48,983 nt of DNA from Bacillota bacterium (GTDB taxonomy: Bacteria; Bacillota; Limnochordia; Limnochordales; Limnochordaceae), in contig PIUA01000010.1 of assembly GCA_017577405.1 (NCBI GenBank), positions 1-48,983 on the forward strand, written 5' to 3'. Position 1 is the first letter of the stretch. Each line of letters begins with the position of its first letter. Under the pieces are notes generated by a model that worked only from the letters and a program-made list of their open reading frames with translations, was not told the DNA's origin and did no database searches. Position numbers and translations under genes: made by a program. Below, in pieces: positions 1 to 9,563 of the stretch.

Positions 1-136
1 GGTGATGCCTGGCGACAACGTGCGGTTGACGTGCGAGCTGATCACGCCCGTCGCCATGGAGGAAGGCATGCGCTTCGCCATCCGGGAGGGTGGCCGCACC
101 GTCGGTGCGGGGGTCGTCACCAAGATCCTGGGGTGA
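1..136 (+). CDS. tuf: Elongation factor Tu, C-terminal end (partial)
   Basis: Only the last 44 codons are inside the window, read from base 2. The tail reads [19 protein letters not shown] and ends [10 protein letters not shown] before TGA at 134-136, which is the C-terminal beta-barrel end of EF-Tu, the GTPase that brings aminoacyl-tRNA to the ribosome. The gene stands 66 nt before rpsJ, the usual str-to-S10 junction in bacteria, so read-through from the str operon into the S10 genes is likely. The GTPase domain is outside the window. Confidence 0.95.
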   Translation, partial: VMPGDNVRLTCELITPVAMEEGMRFAIREGGRTVGAGVVTKILG

Positions 137-202
137 GGCTCCGGCCCCGCCGCCTCGGCGGGGCCGGGCATGCCGGGAGCTAGCTCCCGGGGAGGTGGAA
201 AG

Positions 203-511
203 ATGGCCAAGCAACGGATCCGGATCCGGCTGAAGGCCTTCGACCACAGGCTGCTTGACGGCTCGGCCGAGCAGATTGTGGAGACGGCTCGACGGACCGG
301 GGCCCTGGTGTCTGGGCCGGTGCCCTTGCCGACCGAGCGGACGGTCTTCACCGTGCTGCGCTCGCCGCACGTTCACAAGGATTCGCGCGAGCAGTTCGAG
401 ATGCGGACCCATAAGCGGCTGATCGACATTTTGGAGCCAACCTCCAAGACCGTCGACGCGCTCATGCGGCTCGACCTGCCGGCGGGGGTCGACATCGAGA
501 TCAAGGTCTGA
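203..511 (+). CDS. rpsJ: 30S ribosomal protein S10 (also NusE)
   Basis: This is a 102-residue protein, the normal S10 length. The S10 loop motif [13 protein letters not shown] is near residue 60, followed by [21 protein letters not shown]10 sits in the 30S head and, as NusE, joins NusB in transcription antitermination. The frame is open upstream, but ATG at 203 is chosen because GGAGGTGG at 191-198 precedes it and the product then starts [10 protein letters not shown] like other S10 proteins. It is the first gene of the S10 cluster. Confidence 0.97.
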   Translation: MAKQRIRIRLKAFDHRLLDGSAEQIVETARRTGALVSGPVPLPTERTVFTVLRSPHVHKDSREQFEMRTHKRLIDILEPTSKTVDALMRLDLPAGVDIEIKV

Positions 512-550
512 CCGGCAGGGCGTTGAGCTGGAAAGGAAGGAGGGCGCGAG

Positions 551-1189
551 ATGTCTCGGGGCATTCTGGGGCGGAAACTGGGCATGACCCAGATGTTCGA
601 CGAAGCAGGCAGGGCGGTGGCCGTCACCGTCATCCAGGCCGGCCCCTGCTGGGTTGTGGCCAAGCGGACCCCAGAGAAGCACCAGTACCGCGCCGTGCAG
701 TTGGGCTTTGAGGAGGCCCGGCCCAACCGGGTGACCAAGGCCGAGGCGGGGCATGCCCAGAAGGCCGGCGTCCCCGTGCCGAGGGTGCTGCGGGAGTTCC
801 GGACGGAGGAAGGGAAGGGTCTGGACACCCTGGAGGTCGGCGCGGAGGTTCGGGCGGACATTTTCCAGGTGGGTGACCGGGTGGATGTCACCGGGATCAC
901 CAAGGGGAAGGGGTTTGCCGGCGTTATCAAGCGCTGGAACTTCGCCAGGGGTCCCATGAGCCATGGCTCCATGTACCACCGGCGGGTCGGGGCGCTGAAC
1001 GCGACGGGGCCGGCCCGGGTCTTCAAGGGCCGGAAGATGCCCGGGCGCATGGGGGGCAAGCGGCGGACCGTCCAGTCGCTCCAGGTCATGCAGGTGGACC
1101 CCGAGCGCAACCTGCTGGTGGTCAAGGGCGCGGTGCCTGGGCCGCGTCGGGGCCTCTTGCTCATCAGGGAGTCGGTGCGGGCTCGCTGA
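551..1189 (+). CDS. rplC: 50S ribosomal protein L3
   Basis: The product has 212 residues, close to the usual 209. It opens [18 protein letters not shown], the hallmark L3 N-terminus, and holds the long internal loop [19 protein letters not shown] that reaches toward the peptidyl transferase centre. L3 is an early 23S rRNA assembly protein. AAGGAGG at 537-543 lies 7 nt before ATG. The order rpsJ-rplC-rplD is the standard S10 arrangement. Confidence 0.97.
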   Translation: MSRGILGRKLGMTQMFDEAGRAVAVTVIQAGPCWVVAKRTPEKHQYRAVQLGFEEARPNRVTKAEAGHAQKAGVPVPRVLREFRTEEGKGLDTLEVGAEVRADIFQVGDRVDVTGITKGKGFAGVIKRWNFARGPMSHGSMYHRRVGALNATGPARVFKGRKMPGRMGGKRRTVQSLQVMQVDPERNLLVVKGAVPGPRRGLLLIRESVRAR

Positions 1190-1223
1190 GGCGCGCGGGT
1201 CCCAGCACTGAGGAGGATGGACG

Positions 1224-1889
1224 ATGCCGAAGGTCGACGTATACGACGTGAACGGCCAGGTGGTGGGCGAGGCAGACCTGTTGGACGACGTCTTCGGCGC
1301 GCCCGTCAACCACGCCCTTATGCACCAGGCGGTGCGGGTCTACCTGGCCAACCGCCGGGCAGGGACCGCGTCCACCAAGACCCGTGGCGAGGTTCGGGGC
1401 GGGGGCCGGAAGCCCTGGCGGCAGAAGGGTTTGGGGCGGGCCAGGCACGGGAGTATCCGGTCGCCCCTCTGGCGGGGCGGTGGCGTGGTCTTCGGGCCCA
1501 AGCCCCGGGACTGGCGGCTGCGGATGCCCAAGAAGGCCAGAAGGCAGGCGCTCCGGAGTGCTCTTTCGGCCAAGCTGCGGGACGGCGAGCTGCTGGTGGT
1601 GGACCGGCTGGAGCTGCCTGAGTACAAGACGAAGGTGGTCGCCCAGGTGCTGGAGCGGCTCCAGGCAGGGCGGAAGCCCCTGCTGGTCACCGCCGAGCCC
1701 GATCCAGAGTTGCGGCGGGCGGCCCGGAACCTGCCGGGTGTGCGCACCGTGGTCGCGTCCTGCTTGAACACCTACGAGGTGTTGGACTGCACCCGCATCG
1801 TCATCACCCAGGATGCGGTGAAGAAGGTGGAGGAGGTGTTCGGGCCCGATGGATCCGCACGACGTCATCAAACGGCCAGTGGTGACTGA
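1224..1889 (+). CDS. rplD: 50S ribosomal protein L4
   Basis: A 221-residue protein. Its central extended loop (about residues 45-100, [20 protein letters not shown] and the following [14 protein letters not shown]) is the part of L4 that lines the peptide exit tunnel. GAGGAGG lies just before ATG 1224. It is longer than the usual 201-207 residues: the coding frame runs 41 nt into rplW and adds a tail [15 protein letters not shown] after the normal end. A frame change near 1845 in the assembly would mimic this, but the rest of both genes is intact. Confidence 0.96.
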   Translation: MPKVDVYDVNGQVVGEADLLDDVFGAPVNHALMHQAVRVYLANRRAGTASTKTRGEVRGGGRKPWRQKGLGRARHGSIRSPLWRGGGVVFGPKPRDWRLRMPKKARRQALRSALSAKLRDGELLVVDRLELPEYKTKVVAQVLERLQAGRKPLLVTAEPDPELRRAARNLPGVRTVVASCLNTYEVLDCTRIVITQDAVKKVEEVFGPDGSARRHQTASGD

Positions 1890-2133
1890 GAAGACCACCG
1901 GCGCCATGGAAGCCAACCAATACACCTTCGAGGTCGACCTCCGGGCCACCAAGACGCAGATCAAGCAGGCCATTGAGCAGATCTTCAACGTCAAAGTGGT
2001 GAAGGTGAACACCAGCAGGGTCCCGGGGAAGGTCCGCCGGCGGGGCCGGACCGAAGGCCGCACGCCCGAGTGGAAGAAGGCGGTTGTCACCCTACGGGAG
2101 GGCGACCGGATCCCCATCATCGAGGGTCTGTAA
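1849..2133 (+). CDS. rplW: 50S ribosomal protein L23
   Basis: A 94-residue protein with the L23 N-terminal signature [20 protein letters not shown] and the core [21 protein letters not shown]23 stands at the exit-tunnel rim and docks trigger factor and SRP. Its ATG lies 41 nt inside rplD. The SD GAGGAGGTG (about 1829-1837) is also within rplD codons, so the two genes are probably translationally coupled. Confidence 0.96.
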   Translation: MDPHDVIKRPVVTEKTTGAMEANQYTFEVDLRATKTQIKQAIEQIFNVKVVKVNTSRVPGKVRRRGRTEGRTPEWKKAVVTLREGDRIPIIEGL

Positions 2134-2178
2134 GGTTCCAAGGCGCGTGAGGCCTGAGGAGGAGGAGGGGGCGCTGCC

Positions 2179-3009
2179 ATGCCGGTCAAGAAGTACAAGC
2201 CGATCACACCCGGGCGGCGGCAGATGATCGGGCAAAACTTCGACGAGATTACCAAGAGCCGCCCCGAGCGCTCTTTGGTCCGGGGGAAGTCGTCCTCCGG
2301 CGGCCGGAACGCGACAGGCCGGATCACCCTGCGCTTCCGGGGGGGCGGCCACAAGCGGCGGTACCGCTTTATTGACTTCCGCCGGGATAAGGACGGCGTG
2401 CCCGCCAAGGTGGTCGCCATCGAGTACGATCCCAACCGGTCCGCCCGGATCGCGCTGCTCCACTACGCGGATGGGGAGAAGCGGTACATCCTCGCGCCCC
2501 TGGGCCTGGAGGTGGGCCAGACGGTCATGTCGGGCCCCAACGCGGACATCCGCGTGGGGAACGCGCTGCCCCTCCGGTACATTCCCGTGGGGGCCGTGGT
2601 CCACAATGTGGAGCTCCACATCGGCAAGGGCGGCCAGCTGGCCCGGGCGGCCGGGACCAGCGCGCAGCTGGTGGCCAAGGAGGAGCCCTACGCGACCCTC
2701 CGTCTCCCCTCGGGCGAGATGCGGATGGTCCACTGGGAGTGCCGGGCCACCATCGGTCAGGTCGGCAATGTGGAGCATGAGAACGAGGTCATTGGGAAGG
2801 CCGGTCGGAAGCGGTGGCTGGGCCGGCGGCCACGCCAGCGCGGCCTCTCCATGAACCCCGTCGATCACCCGCACGGCGGTGGCGAGGGCAAGGCGCCCAT
2901 CGGGATGCCGACGCCCAAGACGCCCTGGGGCAAGCCCGCCCTCGGGGTGAAGACGCGGAAGCGCAACAAGCCGTCGGATCGCCTGATCATCCGCCGGCGG
3001 AAGCGCTGA
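2179..3009 (+). CDS. rplB: 50S ribosomal protein L2
   Basis: A 276-residue protein, normal for L2. The C-terminal motif [18 protein letters not shown] carries the conserved histidine close to the peptidyl transferase centre, and [20 protein letters not shown] is the usual N-terminal region. L2 is needed for subunit joining and tRNA binding. A purine run GAGGAGGAGG precedes ATG by about 12 nt. It is followed 24 nt later by rpsS. Confidence 0.97.
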   Translation: MPVKKYKPITPGRRQMIGQNFDEITKSRPERSLVRGKSSSGGRNATGRITLRFRGGGHKRRYRFIDFRRDKDGVPAKVVAIEYDPNRSARIALLHYADGEKRYILAPLGLEVGQTVMSGPNADIRVGNALPLRYIPVGAVVHNVELHIGKGGQLARAAGTSAQLVAKEEPYATLRLPSGEMRMVHWECRATIGQVGNVEHENEVIGKAGRKRWLGRRPRQRGLSMNPVDHPHGGGEGKAPIGMPTPKTPWGKPALGVKTRKRNKPSDRLIIRRRKR

Positions 3010-3033
3010 GAGCATGAGAGGAGGGGAGCCTGA

Positions 3034-3315
3034 ATGGGCCGGTCGCTGAAGAAGGGGCCATACGCTCACCCGAGCCTCCTGAAGAAGATTCAGCAGATGA
3101 ACGAGACGGGCAAGAAGCAGGTCATCAAGACCTGGTCCCGGGATTCCACCATCTTCCCGGAGATGGTCGGCCACACCATCGCCGTCCACGACGGGCGGCG
3201 GCACGTGCCGGTTTACATCACCGAGGACATGGTGGGCCACAAGTTGGGCGAGTTCGCGCCGACCCGGACCTTCCGGGGGCACGCTGGGTCTGAGCGCTCG
3301 GCGAGGATGCGGTAG
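3034..3315 (+). CDS. rpsS: 30S ribosomal protein S19
   Basis: A 93-residue protein beginning [19 protein letters not shown], the invariant S19 start. The core [20 protein letters not shown] and the tail [16 protein letters not shown] are both present. S19 binds 16S rRNA in the 30S head with S13. GAGGAGGGGAG lies just before ATG 3034. Nothing is unusual in length or context. Confidence 0.97.
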   Translation: MGRSLKKGPYAHPSLLKKIQQMNETGKKQVIKTWSRDSTIFPEMVGHTIAVHDGRRHVPVYITEDMVGHKLGEFAPTRTFRGHAGSERSARMR

Positions 3316-3342
3316 GCTCCCCGCGTCGAGGAGGGGATGAGG

Positions 3343-3678
3343 GTGGAAGCACGGGCAACGGCACGGTATCAGCGGATTTCGCCCTATAAGGCGCGCTTGG
3401 CCGCGAACCTGATCCGGGGCCGTTCGGTTCAGGAGGCGGAGGCCATCTTGCGCTTCACGCCCAAGAAGGCGGCTGCCCTCTTCGCAAAGGTCTTGCGTTC
3501 GGCCGTGGCCAACGCCGAGAACAACCTGAACTTGGACCGCCGCCGCCTCGTGGTCAGCCAGGCCTATGTCGATGAGGGTCCAACCCTCAAGCGGATCCGG
3601 CCGCGGGCCCGGGGGATGGCGCACCGGATTCGGAAGCGGACCAGCCACATCACGGTGGTGGTCTCGGAGAAGCGGTGA
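3343..3678 (+). CDS. rplV: 50S ribosomal protein L22
   Basis: A 111-residue protein when started at GTG 3343. The L22 core runs from [20 protein letters not shown] to the tunnel beta-hairpin and the end [17 protein letters not shown]. An in-frame ATG at 3337 touches the SD GAGGAGGGG (3328-3336) with no spacer, so the GTG six bases later is a better start. It also matches the Bacillus protein, which begins two residues before ARxxRI. L22 lines the exit tunnel with L4. Confidence 0.93.
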   Translation: MEARATARYQRISPYKARLAANLIRGRSVQEAEAILRFTPKKAAALFAKVLRSAVANAENNLNLDRRRLVVSQAYVDEGPTLKRIRPRARGMAHRIRKRTSHITVVVSEKR

Positions 3679-3690
3679 GGGGGTTTTGCC

Positions 3691-4365
3691 GTGGGTCAGA
3701 AGGTGCACCCGTACGGCCTTCGCCTGGGCATCATCAAGGATTGGCAGAGCAACTGGTACGCCGATAAGCGCTCCTTTGCGGACACGCTCCACGAGGATCT
3801 CTTCATCCGGAAGCTGATCAAGGAGCGGTTCTATCGGGCGGGTGTGTCCCGGATCGACATCGAGCGCGCGGCCAACCGGGTGAAGGTCACCATCCGCACG
3901 GCCCGGCCTGGCATGGTCATCGGCAAGGGCGGCGCGGAGGTCGAAAGGCTTCGCACCATGCTGGAAGCCCAGACGGGCAAGCAGATGCAGATCAACATTG
4001 TGGAGATCAAGATCCCTGAGCTGGACGCCCAGCTCGTCGCCGAGAACGTGGCCTTCCAGCTGGAGCGCCGGGTGGCGTTCCGGCGGGCGATCCGTCAGGC
4101 CCAGCAGCGCACCATGCGCATGGGGGCCCTGGGGATCCGGGTGATGGTCGCGGGCCGCTTGGGCGGCGCGGAGATCGCCCGGACCGAGTGGAGCGCCGAG
4201 GGGTCCATCCCCCTGCACACGCTCCGGGCCGACGTGGACTACGGGTTCGCCGAGGCTCAGACCACCTACGGGCGGATCGGCGTGAAGGTCTGGATCTACA
4301 AGGGCGAGGTTCTTCCTGAACGGCCGGCCCGCCAGGAGGCGCACGCGGCCGAAGGGGGCGAGTAA
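3691..4365 (+). CDS. rpsC: 30S ribosomal protein S3
   Basis: A 224-residue protein that starts with [21 protein letters not shown]. The KH RNA-binding domain shows its GXXG loop in [14 protein letters not shown] at about residues 73-86, and the S3 C-terminal domain motif [17 protein letters not shown] follows. S3 forms part of the mRNA entry channel helicase with S4 and S5. GAGGGGG precedes the start. It is 12 nt after rplV and 2 nt before rplP. Confidence 0.97.
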   Translation: MGQKVHPYGLRLGIIKDWQSNWYADKRSFADTLHEDLFIRKLIKERFYRAGVSRIDIERAANRVKVTIRTARPGMVIGKGGAEVERLRTMLEAQTGKQMQINIVEIKIPELDAQLVAENVAFQLERRVAFRRAIRQAQQRTMRMGALGIRVMVAGRLGGAEIARTEWSAEGSIPLHTLRADVDYGFAEAQTTYGRIGVKVWIYKGEVLPERPARQEAHAAEGGE

Positions 4366-4367
4366 CG

Positions 4368-4796
4368 GTGTTGATGCCCAAGCGGGTGAAGTACCGGAAG
4401 GTGCAGCGTGGCCGCATGAGGGGCATGGCGCGGCGGGGCAACACGGTGACCATGGGCGATTACGGCCTGCAGGCCCTGGAGCCCGCCTGGATCACCAACA
4501 CCCAGATTGAGGCGGCCCGTGTCGCCATGACCCGGCACATGCGGCGGGGCGGGAAGATCTGGATCAAGATCTTCCCCGACAAGCCAGTGACCAAGAAGCC
4601 CGCCGAGGTCCGCATGGGCAGCGGGAAGGGCAATCCCGAGTACTGGGTGGCCGTGGTTCGCCCGGGCCGGGTGCTCTTTGAGGTGGCCGGGGTGTCGGAG
4701 GACGTGGCCCGGGAGGCCCTGCGCCTGGCGGCCCACAAGCTCCCCATCAAGACCCAGGTGGTCGCCCGGCCGGGACTGGGTGGTGAGGCGCGGTGA
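4368..4796 (+). CDS. rplP: 50S ribosomal protein L16
   Basis: A 142-residue protein starting with GTG and reading [19 protein letters not shown], as in Bacillus L16. The conserved blocks [20 protein letters not shown] and [20 protein letters not shown] are clear. L16 contacts the A-site tRNA elbow and organises 23S domain V. It follows the rpsC stop by 2 nt and its stop overlaps the rpmC start by 4 nt (GTGA), so translation is tightly coupled. Confidence 0.97.
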   Translation: MLMPKRVKYRKVQRGRMRGMARRGNTVTMGDYGLQALEPAWITNTQIEAARVAMTRHMRRGGKIWIKIFPDKPVTKKPAEVRMGSGKGNPEYWVAVVRPGRVLFEVAGVSEDVAREALRLAAHKLPIKTQVVARPGLGGEAR

Positions 4797-5032
4797 AGGC
4801 TGAGGAGCTGCGGGATCTGACGTCGGAGGAGCTGGCTCAGAAGGTGGCCGACCTGAAGGAGGAGCTTTTCAACCTCCGGTTCCAGATGGCCACCGGGCAG
4901 CTCGACAACCCCATGCGCCTGCGGGCCGTCCGGCGGGATATCGCCCGGGTGCGGACGGTCATGCGGGAGCGGGAGCTGGCGGAGCAGCCGACAAGCCGGA
5001 CGAAGCGGGCGTCCCGGCGGAGGAGGGGGTGA
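4793..5032 (+). CDS. rpmC: 50S ribosomal protein L29
   Basis: A 79-residue helical protein with the L29 signature [20 protein letters not shown] and [15 protein letters not shown]29 binds at the exit tunnel next to L23. It is some 12 residues longer than the usual 62-68 because of a basic tail, [12 protein letters not shown]. The GTG start overlaps the rplP stop (GTGA), with GGTGAGG upstream as the SD. Confidence 0.95.
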   Translation: MKAEELRDLTSEELAQKVADLKEELFNLRFQMATGQLDNPMRLRAVRRDIARVRTVMRERELAEQPTSRTKRASRRRRG

Positions 5033-5037
5033 CTCCG

Positions 5038-5301
5038 ATGGCGGAGCAGACCCGAGGGCGGCGGAAGGTCCGGGAGGGCATCGTCGTCTCGGACAAGATG
5101 GACAAGACGGTGGTTGTGCTGGTGGAGCGGGAGGTGCGCCATCCCCTCTACGGGAAGCGGATGCGCCTCAGCAAGCGCTTCAAGGCCCACGATGAGACCA
5201 ATGCCTGCCGCGAAGGGGATCGCGTCCGGATCATGGAGACCCGCCCGCTGAGCAAGGAGAAGCGGTGGCGCGTGGTTGAGATCCTGGAGCGGGCGCGGTA
5301 A
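5038..5301 (+). CDS. rpsQ: 30S ribosomal protein S17
   Basis: An 87-residue protein. [20 protein letters not shown] is the typical OB-fold start of S17, and [20 protein letters not shown] is its conserved second half. S17 is a primary 16S binding protein. A GTG at 5029 is in frame and overlaps the rpmC stop, but AGGAGGGGG at 5021-5029 fits ATG 5038 with an 8 nt spacer, so the later start is chosen. Confidence 0.94.
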   Translation: MAEQTRGRRKVREGIVVSDKMDKTVVVLVEREVRHPLYGKRMRLSKRFKAHDETNACREGDRVRIMETRPLSKEKRWRVVEILERAR

Positions 5302-5333
5302 GGCCGAGTCTAGGGCCCGGGAGGTAGGGCGGC

Positions 5334-5702
5334 ATGGTGCAGCAGGAGACGGTGTTGAACGTTGCGGACAACTCGGGCGCGAAGAAACTCCTGTGCATTC
5401 GCGTCCTGGGGGGTTCCCGTCGGAGGTACGCGGGCGTCGGCGATGTGATCGTGGCCTCGGTGAAGGAGGCGACGCCGGGAGGGCTCGTCAAGAAGGGCGA
5501 TGTGGTGAAGGCCGTGGTCGTGCGGACCAAGCACGCCATCCGGCGCCCGGACGGCTCCACCCTGCGCTTCGACGAGAATGCTGCGGTGATCATCGACAAC
5601 CAGCAGATGCCCCGGGGCACGCGAATCTTTGGGCCGGTGGCCCGGGAGCTTCGGGAACGGAACTTCATGCGGATCGTCTCCCTGGCGCCTGAGGTGCTCT
5701 GA
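5334..5702 (+). CDS. rplN: 50S ribosomal protein L14
   Basis: A 122-residue protein, exactly the common L14 length. [20 protein letters not shown] at the start and [20 protein letters not shown] in the middle are diagnostic. L14 contacts 16S helix 44 and is the target of the silencing factor RsfS. GGGAGGTAGG precedes ATG. It opens the spc group after rpsQ, with a 32 nt gap. Confidence 0.97.
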   Translation: MVQQETVLNVADNSGAKKLLCIRVLGGSRRRYAGVGDVIVASVKEATPGGLVKKGDVVKAVVVRTKHAIRRPDGSTLRFDENAAVIIDNQQMPRGTRIFGPVARELRERNFMRIVSLAPEVL

Positions 5703-5737
5703 GGGTCGGTCGCGACAGGACCTGGGAGGTGAAGCGC

Positions 5738-6070
5738 ATGACGACCAAGGCACGGGCCAAAGTCCACGTGCGGAAAGGCGACCTGGTTGAGGTTCGGAAG
5801 GGCGCCGACCGGGGCAAGCGCGGCAAGGTTTTGCAGGTTTATCCCCGCGAGGGGCGGGTGGTGGTGGAAGGCGTGCGTCTCATCAAGCGGCACACCCGCC
5901 CCAGCCGGACCAACCCCCAGGGCGGGGTGGTGGAGAGCCCGGCCCCCATCCAGGCGGCCAACGTGATGCTGGTCTGCCCCAGCTGCAACCAGGCGGTCCG
6001 GTATGGGAAGGACCGGTCGGGGAAGCAGGTGGTCCGGGTCTGCAAGAACTGCGGCAAGACCATTGACTAG
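5738..6070 (+). CDS. rplX: 50S ribosomal protein L24 (zinc-ribbon form)
   Basis: A 110-residue protein with the KOW motif KGDLVEVRKGADRGKRGKVL near residue 13 and the L24 block RTNPQGGVVESPAPI. The C-terminus holds two CxxC pairs (CPSC and CKNC), the zinc-binding form known from Thermus and many anaerobes but absent from the Bacillus protein. L24 starts assembly at the 5' domain of 23S rRNA. A GTG at 5729 is also open, but GGGAGGTG at 5723-5730 serves ATG 5738. Confidence 0.94.
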   Translation: MTTKARAKVHVRKGDLVEVRKGADRGKRGKVLQVYPREGRVVVEGVRLIKRHTRPSRTNPQGGVVESPAPIQAANVMLVCPSCNQAVRYGKDRSGKQVVRVCKNCGKTID

Positions 6071-6097
6071 CGGGCGCGAGCGGGGAGGTGTGAGGCC

Positions 6098-6646
6098 ATG
6101 TCCCGGTTGCGGGAGTTGTACCAGGAGCAAGTGGTCCCGGCGATGATGGAACGCTTTGGGTACACGAGCGTCATGCAGGTGCCCCGCCTGTACAAAGTGG
6201 TGCTCAACATGGGCGTGGGCGAGGCGGCCCACGACTCCAAGGCGTTGGAAGGCGCCATCCGTGACCTGACCATGATTTCGGGCCAGAAGCCCGCCATCAC
6301 CCGGGCGAAGAAGTCCGTCTCCAACTTTCGGATCCGTGCGGGGATGCCCATCGGGTGCAAGGTGACCCTGCGGGGCCAGCGCATGTACGACTTTGTCGAC
6401 AAGCTGATCCATATCGCGCTGCCCCGGATTCGGGACTTCTCGGGCCTGTCGCCCAACGGCTTCGACGGGCGGGGCAACTACTCCCTGGGCGTCAACGAGC
6501 AGCTGATCTTCCCGGAGATCCGGTATGACGACATCGATCGGATCCGGGGTCTGGACATCACGGTGGTGACCACGGCCGAGACCGATGAGGAGGCCCTGGA
6601 GCTCTTCAAGCTGCTGGGCTTCCCCATGCGGGACCGGGCCGCGTAG
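6098..6646 (+). CDS. rplE: 50S ribosomal protein L5
   Basis: A 182-residue protein near the standard 179. The blocks [38 protein letters not shown] and [19 protein letters not shown] are classic L5. L5 binds 5S rRNA in the central protuberance and touches the P-site tRNA. GGGGAGGTG precedes ATG by a normal distance. It sits between rplX and the zinc-type S14 gene as in other Firmicutes. Confidence 0.97.
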   Translation: MSRLRELYQEQVVPAMMERFGYTSVMQVPRLYKVVLNMGVGEAAHDSKALEGAIRDLTMISGQKPAITRAKKSVSNFRIRAGMPIGCKVTLRGQRMYDFVDKLIHIALPRIRDFSGLSPNGFDGRGNYSLGVNEQLIFPEIRYDDIDRIRGLDITVVTTAETDEEALELFKLLGFPMRDRAA

Positions 6647-6677
6647 CGGAAACCGGGGGCAGGAAGGAGGTTGACGT

Positions 6678-6863
6678 GTGGCCAGAAAGGCGCTCATTAT
6701 CAGAGCCCAACGCGAACCCAAGTACTCCACTCGCAAAGTGAACAGGTGCCGGCGCTGTGGGCGGCCTCGCGGGTACATGCGGCGCTTCGGCCTCTGCCGC
6801 ATCTGCTTCCGGGAGCTAGCCCACCGGGGTCAGATCCCGGGCGTGGTTAAGGCGAGCTGGTAG
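6678..6863 (+). CDS. rpsZ: 30S ribosomal protein S14, zinc-binding type
   Basis: A 61-residue protein of the short, zinc-dependent S14 class. CRRC (residues 24-27) and CRIC (40-43) form the CxxC-x12-CxxC knuckle. The end PGVVKASW is invariant. It starts with GTG after AAGGAGG at 6664-6670. The zinc form needs metal for stability; many Firmicutes keep a second, cysteine-free S14 elsewhere, which cannot be judged here. Confidence 0.97.
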   Translation: MARKALIIRAQREPKYSTRKVNRCRRCGRPRGYMRRFGLCRICFRELAHRGQIPGVVKASW

Positions 6864-6883
6864 GGCCGGAGGGTGGTAGAGAG

Positions 6884-7282
6884 ATGGTCATGACCGATCC
6901 GATTGCCGACATGCTGACCCGGATCCGCAATGCGAGCCACGCGCGCCACGACTCGGTGGACATTCCGAGCTCGCGGTTGAAGAAGGAGTTGGCCCGGGTG
7001 CTCAAGGAAGAGGGGTACATCCGCGACGTGCGGATCCTCCAGGACGGCCCCTTCGAGACCATCCGGGTCTACCTCAAGTATGGTCCCCAGAAGCGGGAGA
7101 GCATCAGGGGCATCCGGCGCATCAGCAAGCCGGGGCGGCGGGTCTACGCCACCAAAGATCAGGTTCCCAAGGTGCTTGGTGGGCTGGGCATCGCCGTGCT
7201 GTCGACCTCCCGCGGCGTGATGACCGACCGGCAGGCTCGCAAGGAGCGGGTGGGCGGCGAGGTCATCTGTTATGTCTGGTAA
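6884..7282 (+). CDS. rpsH: 30S ribosomal protein S8
   Basis: A 132-residue protein starting [20 protein letters not shown], identical in pattern to Bacillus S8. The C-terminal motif [20 protein letters not shown], which binds 16S helix 21, is complete. In enterobacteria S8 also represses the spc operon; whether it does so here is not visible. GGAGGGTGG lies just before ATG. Confidence 0.97.
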   Translation: MVMTDPIADMLTRIRNASHARHDSVDIPSSRLKKELARVLKEEGYIRDVRILQDGPFETIRVYLKYGPQKRESIRGIRRISKPGRRVYATKDQVPKVLGGLGIAVLSTSRGVMTDRQARKERVGGEVICYVW

Positions 7283-7336
7283 GGCGCCGGGCCCCAGGCC
7301 CTGGCGGCCGTCAAGGGTCGCGGGAGGTGAGCGCGC

Positions 7337-7885
7337 GTGTCACGGATTGGCAAGAAGCCGATCCCCATTCCCAGCGGGGTGAAGGTAGAAACCACCGACC
7401 ACCAGGTGAAGGTGAGCGGTCCCAAGGGTGAGCTGGTCCAGCAGGTCCACCCCCGGATGCGGGTGGTGGTGGAGGGGCAGGAGATCCGGGTGGAGCGGGC
7501 GAGCGACGCCCGGCAGGACCGGGCCCTCCATGGGCTCACCCGGACCTTGATCGCCAACATGGTTGAAGGGGTTACCAACGGTTTTGAGAAGGTTCTCCTC
7601 CTCTCCGGCGTCGGCTACCGGGCCGCCAAGCAGGGAAACAAGCTGGTGCTCAGCCTGGGTTTCAGCCACCCCGTGGAGATCGATCCCCCACCGGGCATCG
7701 AGATTGAGGTACCCGAGCCCACCCGAATCGTGGTCCGGGGGATCGACAAGCAGGCCGTCGGCCAGATCGCGGCCGATATCCGGAGCCTGCGCAAGGTGGA
7801 GCCCTACCTGGGCAAGGGGATCCGCTACGAGAACGAGCGGGTCCGCCGGAAGGCCGGGAAGGCGGGCAAGGTGAGCAAGGCGTAA
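7337..7885 (+). CDS. rplF: 50S ribosomal protein L6
   Basis: A 182-residue protein, GTG start, [18 protein letters not shown] at the N-terminus. The second L6 domain closes with [20 protein letters not shown], the conserved rRNA-binding end. L6 stands near the sarcin-ricin loop and the factor-binding site. GGGAGGTGAGCGC supplies the SD. The 54 nt gap before it is one of the larger ones in the cluster, with no visible promoter. Confidence 0.96.
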   Translation: MSRIGKKPIPIPSGVKVETTDHQVKVSGPKGELVQQVHPRMRVVVEGQEIRVERASDARQDRALHGLTRTLIANMVEGVTNGFEKVLLLSGVGYRAAKQGNKLVLSLGFSHPVEIDPPPGIEIEVPEPTRIVVRGIDKQAVGQIAADIRSLRKVEPYLGKGIRYENERVRRKAGKAGKVSKA

Positions 7886-7898
7886 GGGGTGAAGGCTT

Positions 7899-8264
7899 GT
7901 GGCTGAGAGGAGTCGTCATGTCGGGCGCGAGCGGCGCCACCGGCGGGTGCGCAAGCGCATCAGCGGGACCCCTGAACGCCCGAGATTGGCAGTCTTCCGG
8001 AGCCTGCGCCACATCTACGCGCAGGTGATCGACGACACCCAGGGGCGGACCCTCGCCCACGCGTCCACCCTCGACCCGGAGCTGCGGGGGCAGCTCACCT
8101 CCACGAAGAACGTGGAGGCGGCCCGGAAGGTGGGCGAGCTGGTGGCGGAGCGGGCGAAGGCCGTGGGGATCGAACGGGTCGTCTTCGATCGCGGGGGTCA
8201 CAAGTATCACGGCCGGGTGGCCGCTCTGGCCGATGGGGCCCGGTCTCGGGGACTGGACTTCTAA
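7899..8264 (+). CDS. rplR: 50S ribosomal protein L18
   Basis: A 121-residue protein. An arginine-rich N-terminus is followed by [20 protein letters not shown] and by [20 protein letters not shown], both typical of L18, the main 5S rRNA binding protein. It starts at GTG 7899, 13 nt after rplF, with AAGGGGTGAAGG upstream. The length matches Bacillus L18 (120). Confidence 0.96.
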   Translation: MAERSRHVGRERRHRRVRKRISGTPERPRLAVFRSLRHIYAQVIDDTQGRTLAHASTLDPELRGQLTSTKNVEAARKVGELVAERAKAVGIERVVFDRGGHKYHGRVAALADGARSRGLDF

Positions 8265-8321
8265 GAAGAGGCCGGGTACACTGGAGAGCGTTCTGCGTTC
8301 GGAAGTGGAAGGGGCGAGAGC

Positions 8322-8861
8322 GTGGCAGAGCGACGGCGCGTGGGTGGCCGGCGGCGGGATGACCGGCGCCGGGACCGTCCCGAAAGCGAGTTTGAAGAGC
8401 GGGTCGTCCACATCAACCCTGTCTCCAAGACGGTGAAGGGTGGCCGCAGCCGGTCCTTCAATGCCCTGGTCGTGGTGGGCGATCGCCAGGGCCGGGTGGG
8501 GGCTGGCCTGGGCAAGGCCAAGGAGGTTGCGGACGCCATCCGCAAGGCCGTGGATGAGGGGAAGAAGAACCTGATCGAGGTTCCCCTGGTGGGCACGACA
8601 ATCCCGCACGAGGTGACGGTGCGCTACAGCGGGGCCCGGGTGCTCCTCAAGCCGGCCTCCCGCGGGACGGGCGTCATCGCCGGAGGGCCTGTCCGGGCGG
8701 TGTTGGAGCTGGCAGGGGTGCAGGACGTGCTGAGCAAGTCCCTCGGGTCATCCAACCCCATCAACGTGGTTCGGGCCACCTTGAAGGCCCTCTCCGAGCT
8801 GCGGACGGCCGCCGAGGTGGCTGAGATCCGGGGCAAGCGCGTCGAGGAGATCATCGGCTGA
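8322..8861 (+). CDS. rpsE: 30S ribosomal protein S5
   Basis: A 179-residue protein. After a basic N-terminus, [20 protein letters not shown] begins the S5 dsRNA-binding domain, and [19 protein letters not shown] with [20 protein letters not shown] form the C-terminal domain. S5 works in decoding fidelity and the mRNA entry helicase. The GTG start is preceded by GGAAGGGGCGAGAGC, almost the same initiation region as rpmD downstream. Confidence 0.96.
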   Translation: MAERRRVGGRRRDDRRRDRPESEFEERVVHINPVSKTVKGGRSRSFNALVVVGDRQGRVGAGLGKAKEVADAIRKAVDEGKKNLIEVPLVGTTIPHEVTVRYSGARVLLKPASRGTGVIAGGPVRAVLELAGVQDVLSKSLGSSNPINVVRATLKALSELRTAAEVAEIRGKRVEEIIG

Positions 8862-8901
8862 TCGTCGGCCGATGAACCCTAGGGATGGAGGGGGCGAGAG
8901 C

Positions 8902-9090
8902 GTGGCCAAGCGGTTGCGTATCACGTACCGGCGGAGCGTGATCGGCCGCCCCGAGGACCAGAAGAAGACCATCCGGTCGCTGGGCCTCCGCAAGCTGAAC
9001 AGCACCGTCGAACAGCCAGATACGCCCACCATTCGGGGCATGATTGCCAAGGTGCGTCACCTCGTGGACGTGGAAGAGGTCGACGCCTGA
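8902..9090 (+). CDS. rpmD: 50S ribosomal protein L30
   Basis: A 62-residue protein, the usual L30 size. [20 protein letters not shown] leads into [20 protein letters not shown], the L30 signature, and [13 protein letters not shown] ends it. GTG 8902 is preferred over ATG 8872 because GGAGGGGGCGAGAGC lies just before it and the extra ten residues would not belong to the family. Confidence 0.95.
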   Translation: MAKRLRITYRRSVIGRPEDQKKTIRSLGLRKLNSTVEQPDTPTIRGMIAKVRHLVDVEEVDA

Positions 9091-9118
9091 CGGCCGAGGG
9101 CACAAGGGGGTTACCGGG

Positions 9119-9562
9119 GTGAGGATTCACGATCTGACACCGCCGGAAGGGAGCCGCCACCGTCGCAAGCGGGTCGGGCGGGGGATCGGTTCCGGGCACG
9201 GGAAGACGTCCGGGCGGGGCCAGAAGGGGCAAGGGGCCCGGAGCGGGGGCGGAAAGGGCCCCTACTTCGAGGGCGGTCAGATGCCCCTGGTCCGCCGCAT
9301 CCCCAAGCGGGGCTTTACCAACCCGTTCCGCAAGGAGTATGAAGAGGTGAAGCTCCAGGACCTGAACCGGTTCCCGGCAGGGACGCGGGTGACGCCGGAG
9401 CTGCTCCGGGAGGTCGGGTTGGTTCGCAAGCAGCGGGATGGCATCAAGATCTTGGGGAACGGTGAGCTGCACGTCGCGCTGGAGGTGAGCGCGCACCGCT
9501 TCACCGAGTCGGCTCGGCAGAAGATCGAGGCGGCTGGCGGGAAGGTCGAGGTGATCGGCTGA
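9119..9562 (+). CDS. rplO: 50S ribosomal protein L15
   Basis: A 147-residue protein. [20 protein letters not shown] and the glycine-rich arm [20 protein letters not shown] are typical of L15, and its C-terminal globular part ends GGKVEVIG. L15 is a late 23S assembly protein that wraps domain II. GTG 9119 is chosen because AAGGGGG at 9104-9110 is well spaced; longer in-frame versions run backward into rpmD. Confidence 0.94.
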   Translation: MRIHDLTPPEGSRHRRKRVGRGIGSGHGKTSGRGQKGQGARSGGGKGPYFEGGQMPLVRRIPKRGFTNPFRKEYEEVKLQDLNRFPAGTRVTPELLREVGLVRKQRDGIKILGNGELHVALEVSAHRFTESARQKIEAAGGKVEVIG

Positions 9563-9563
9563 G

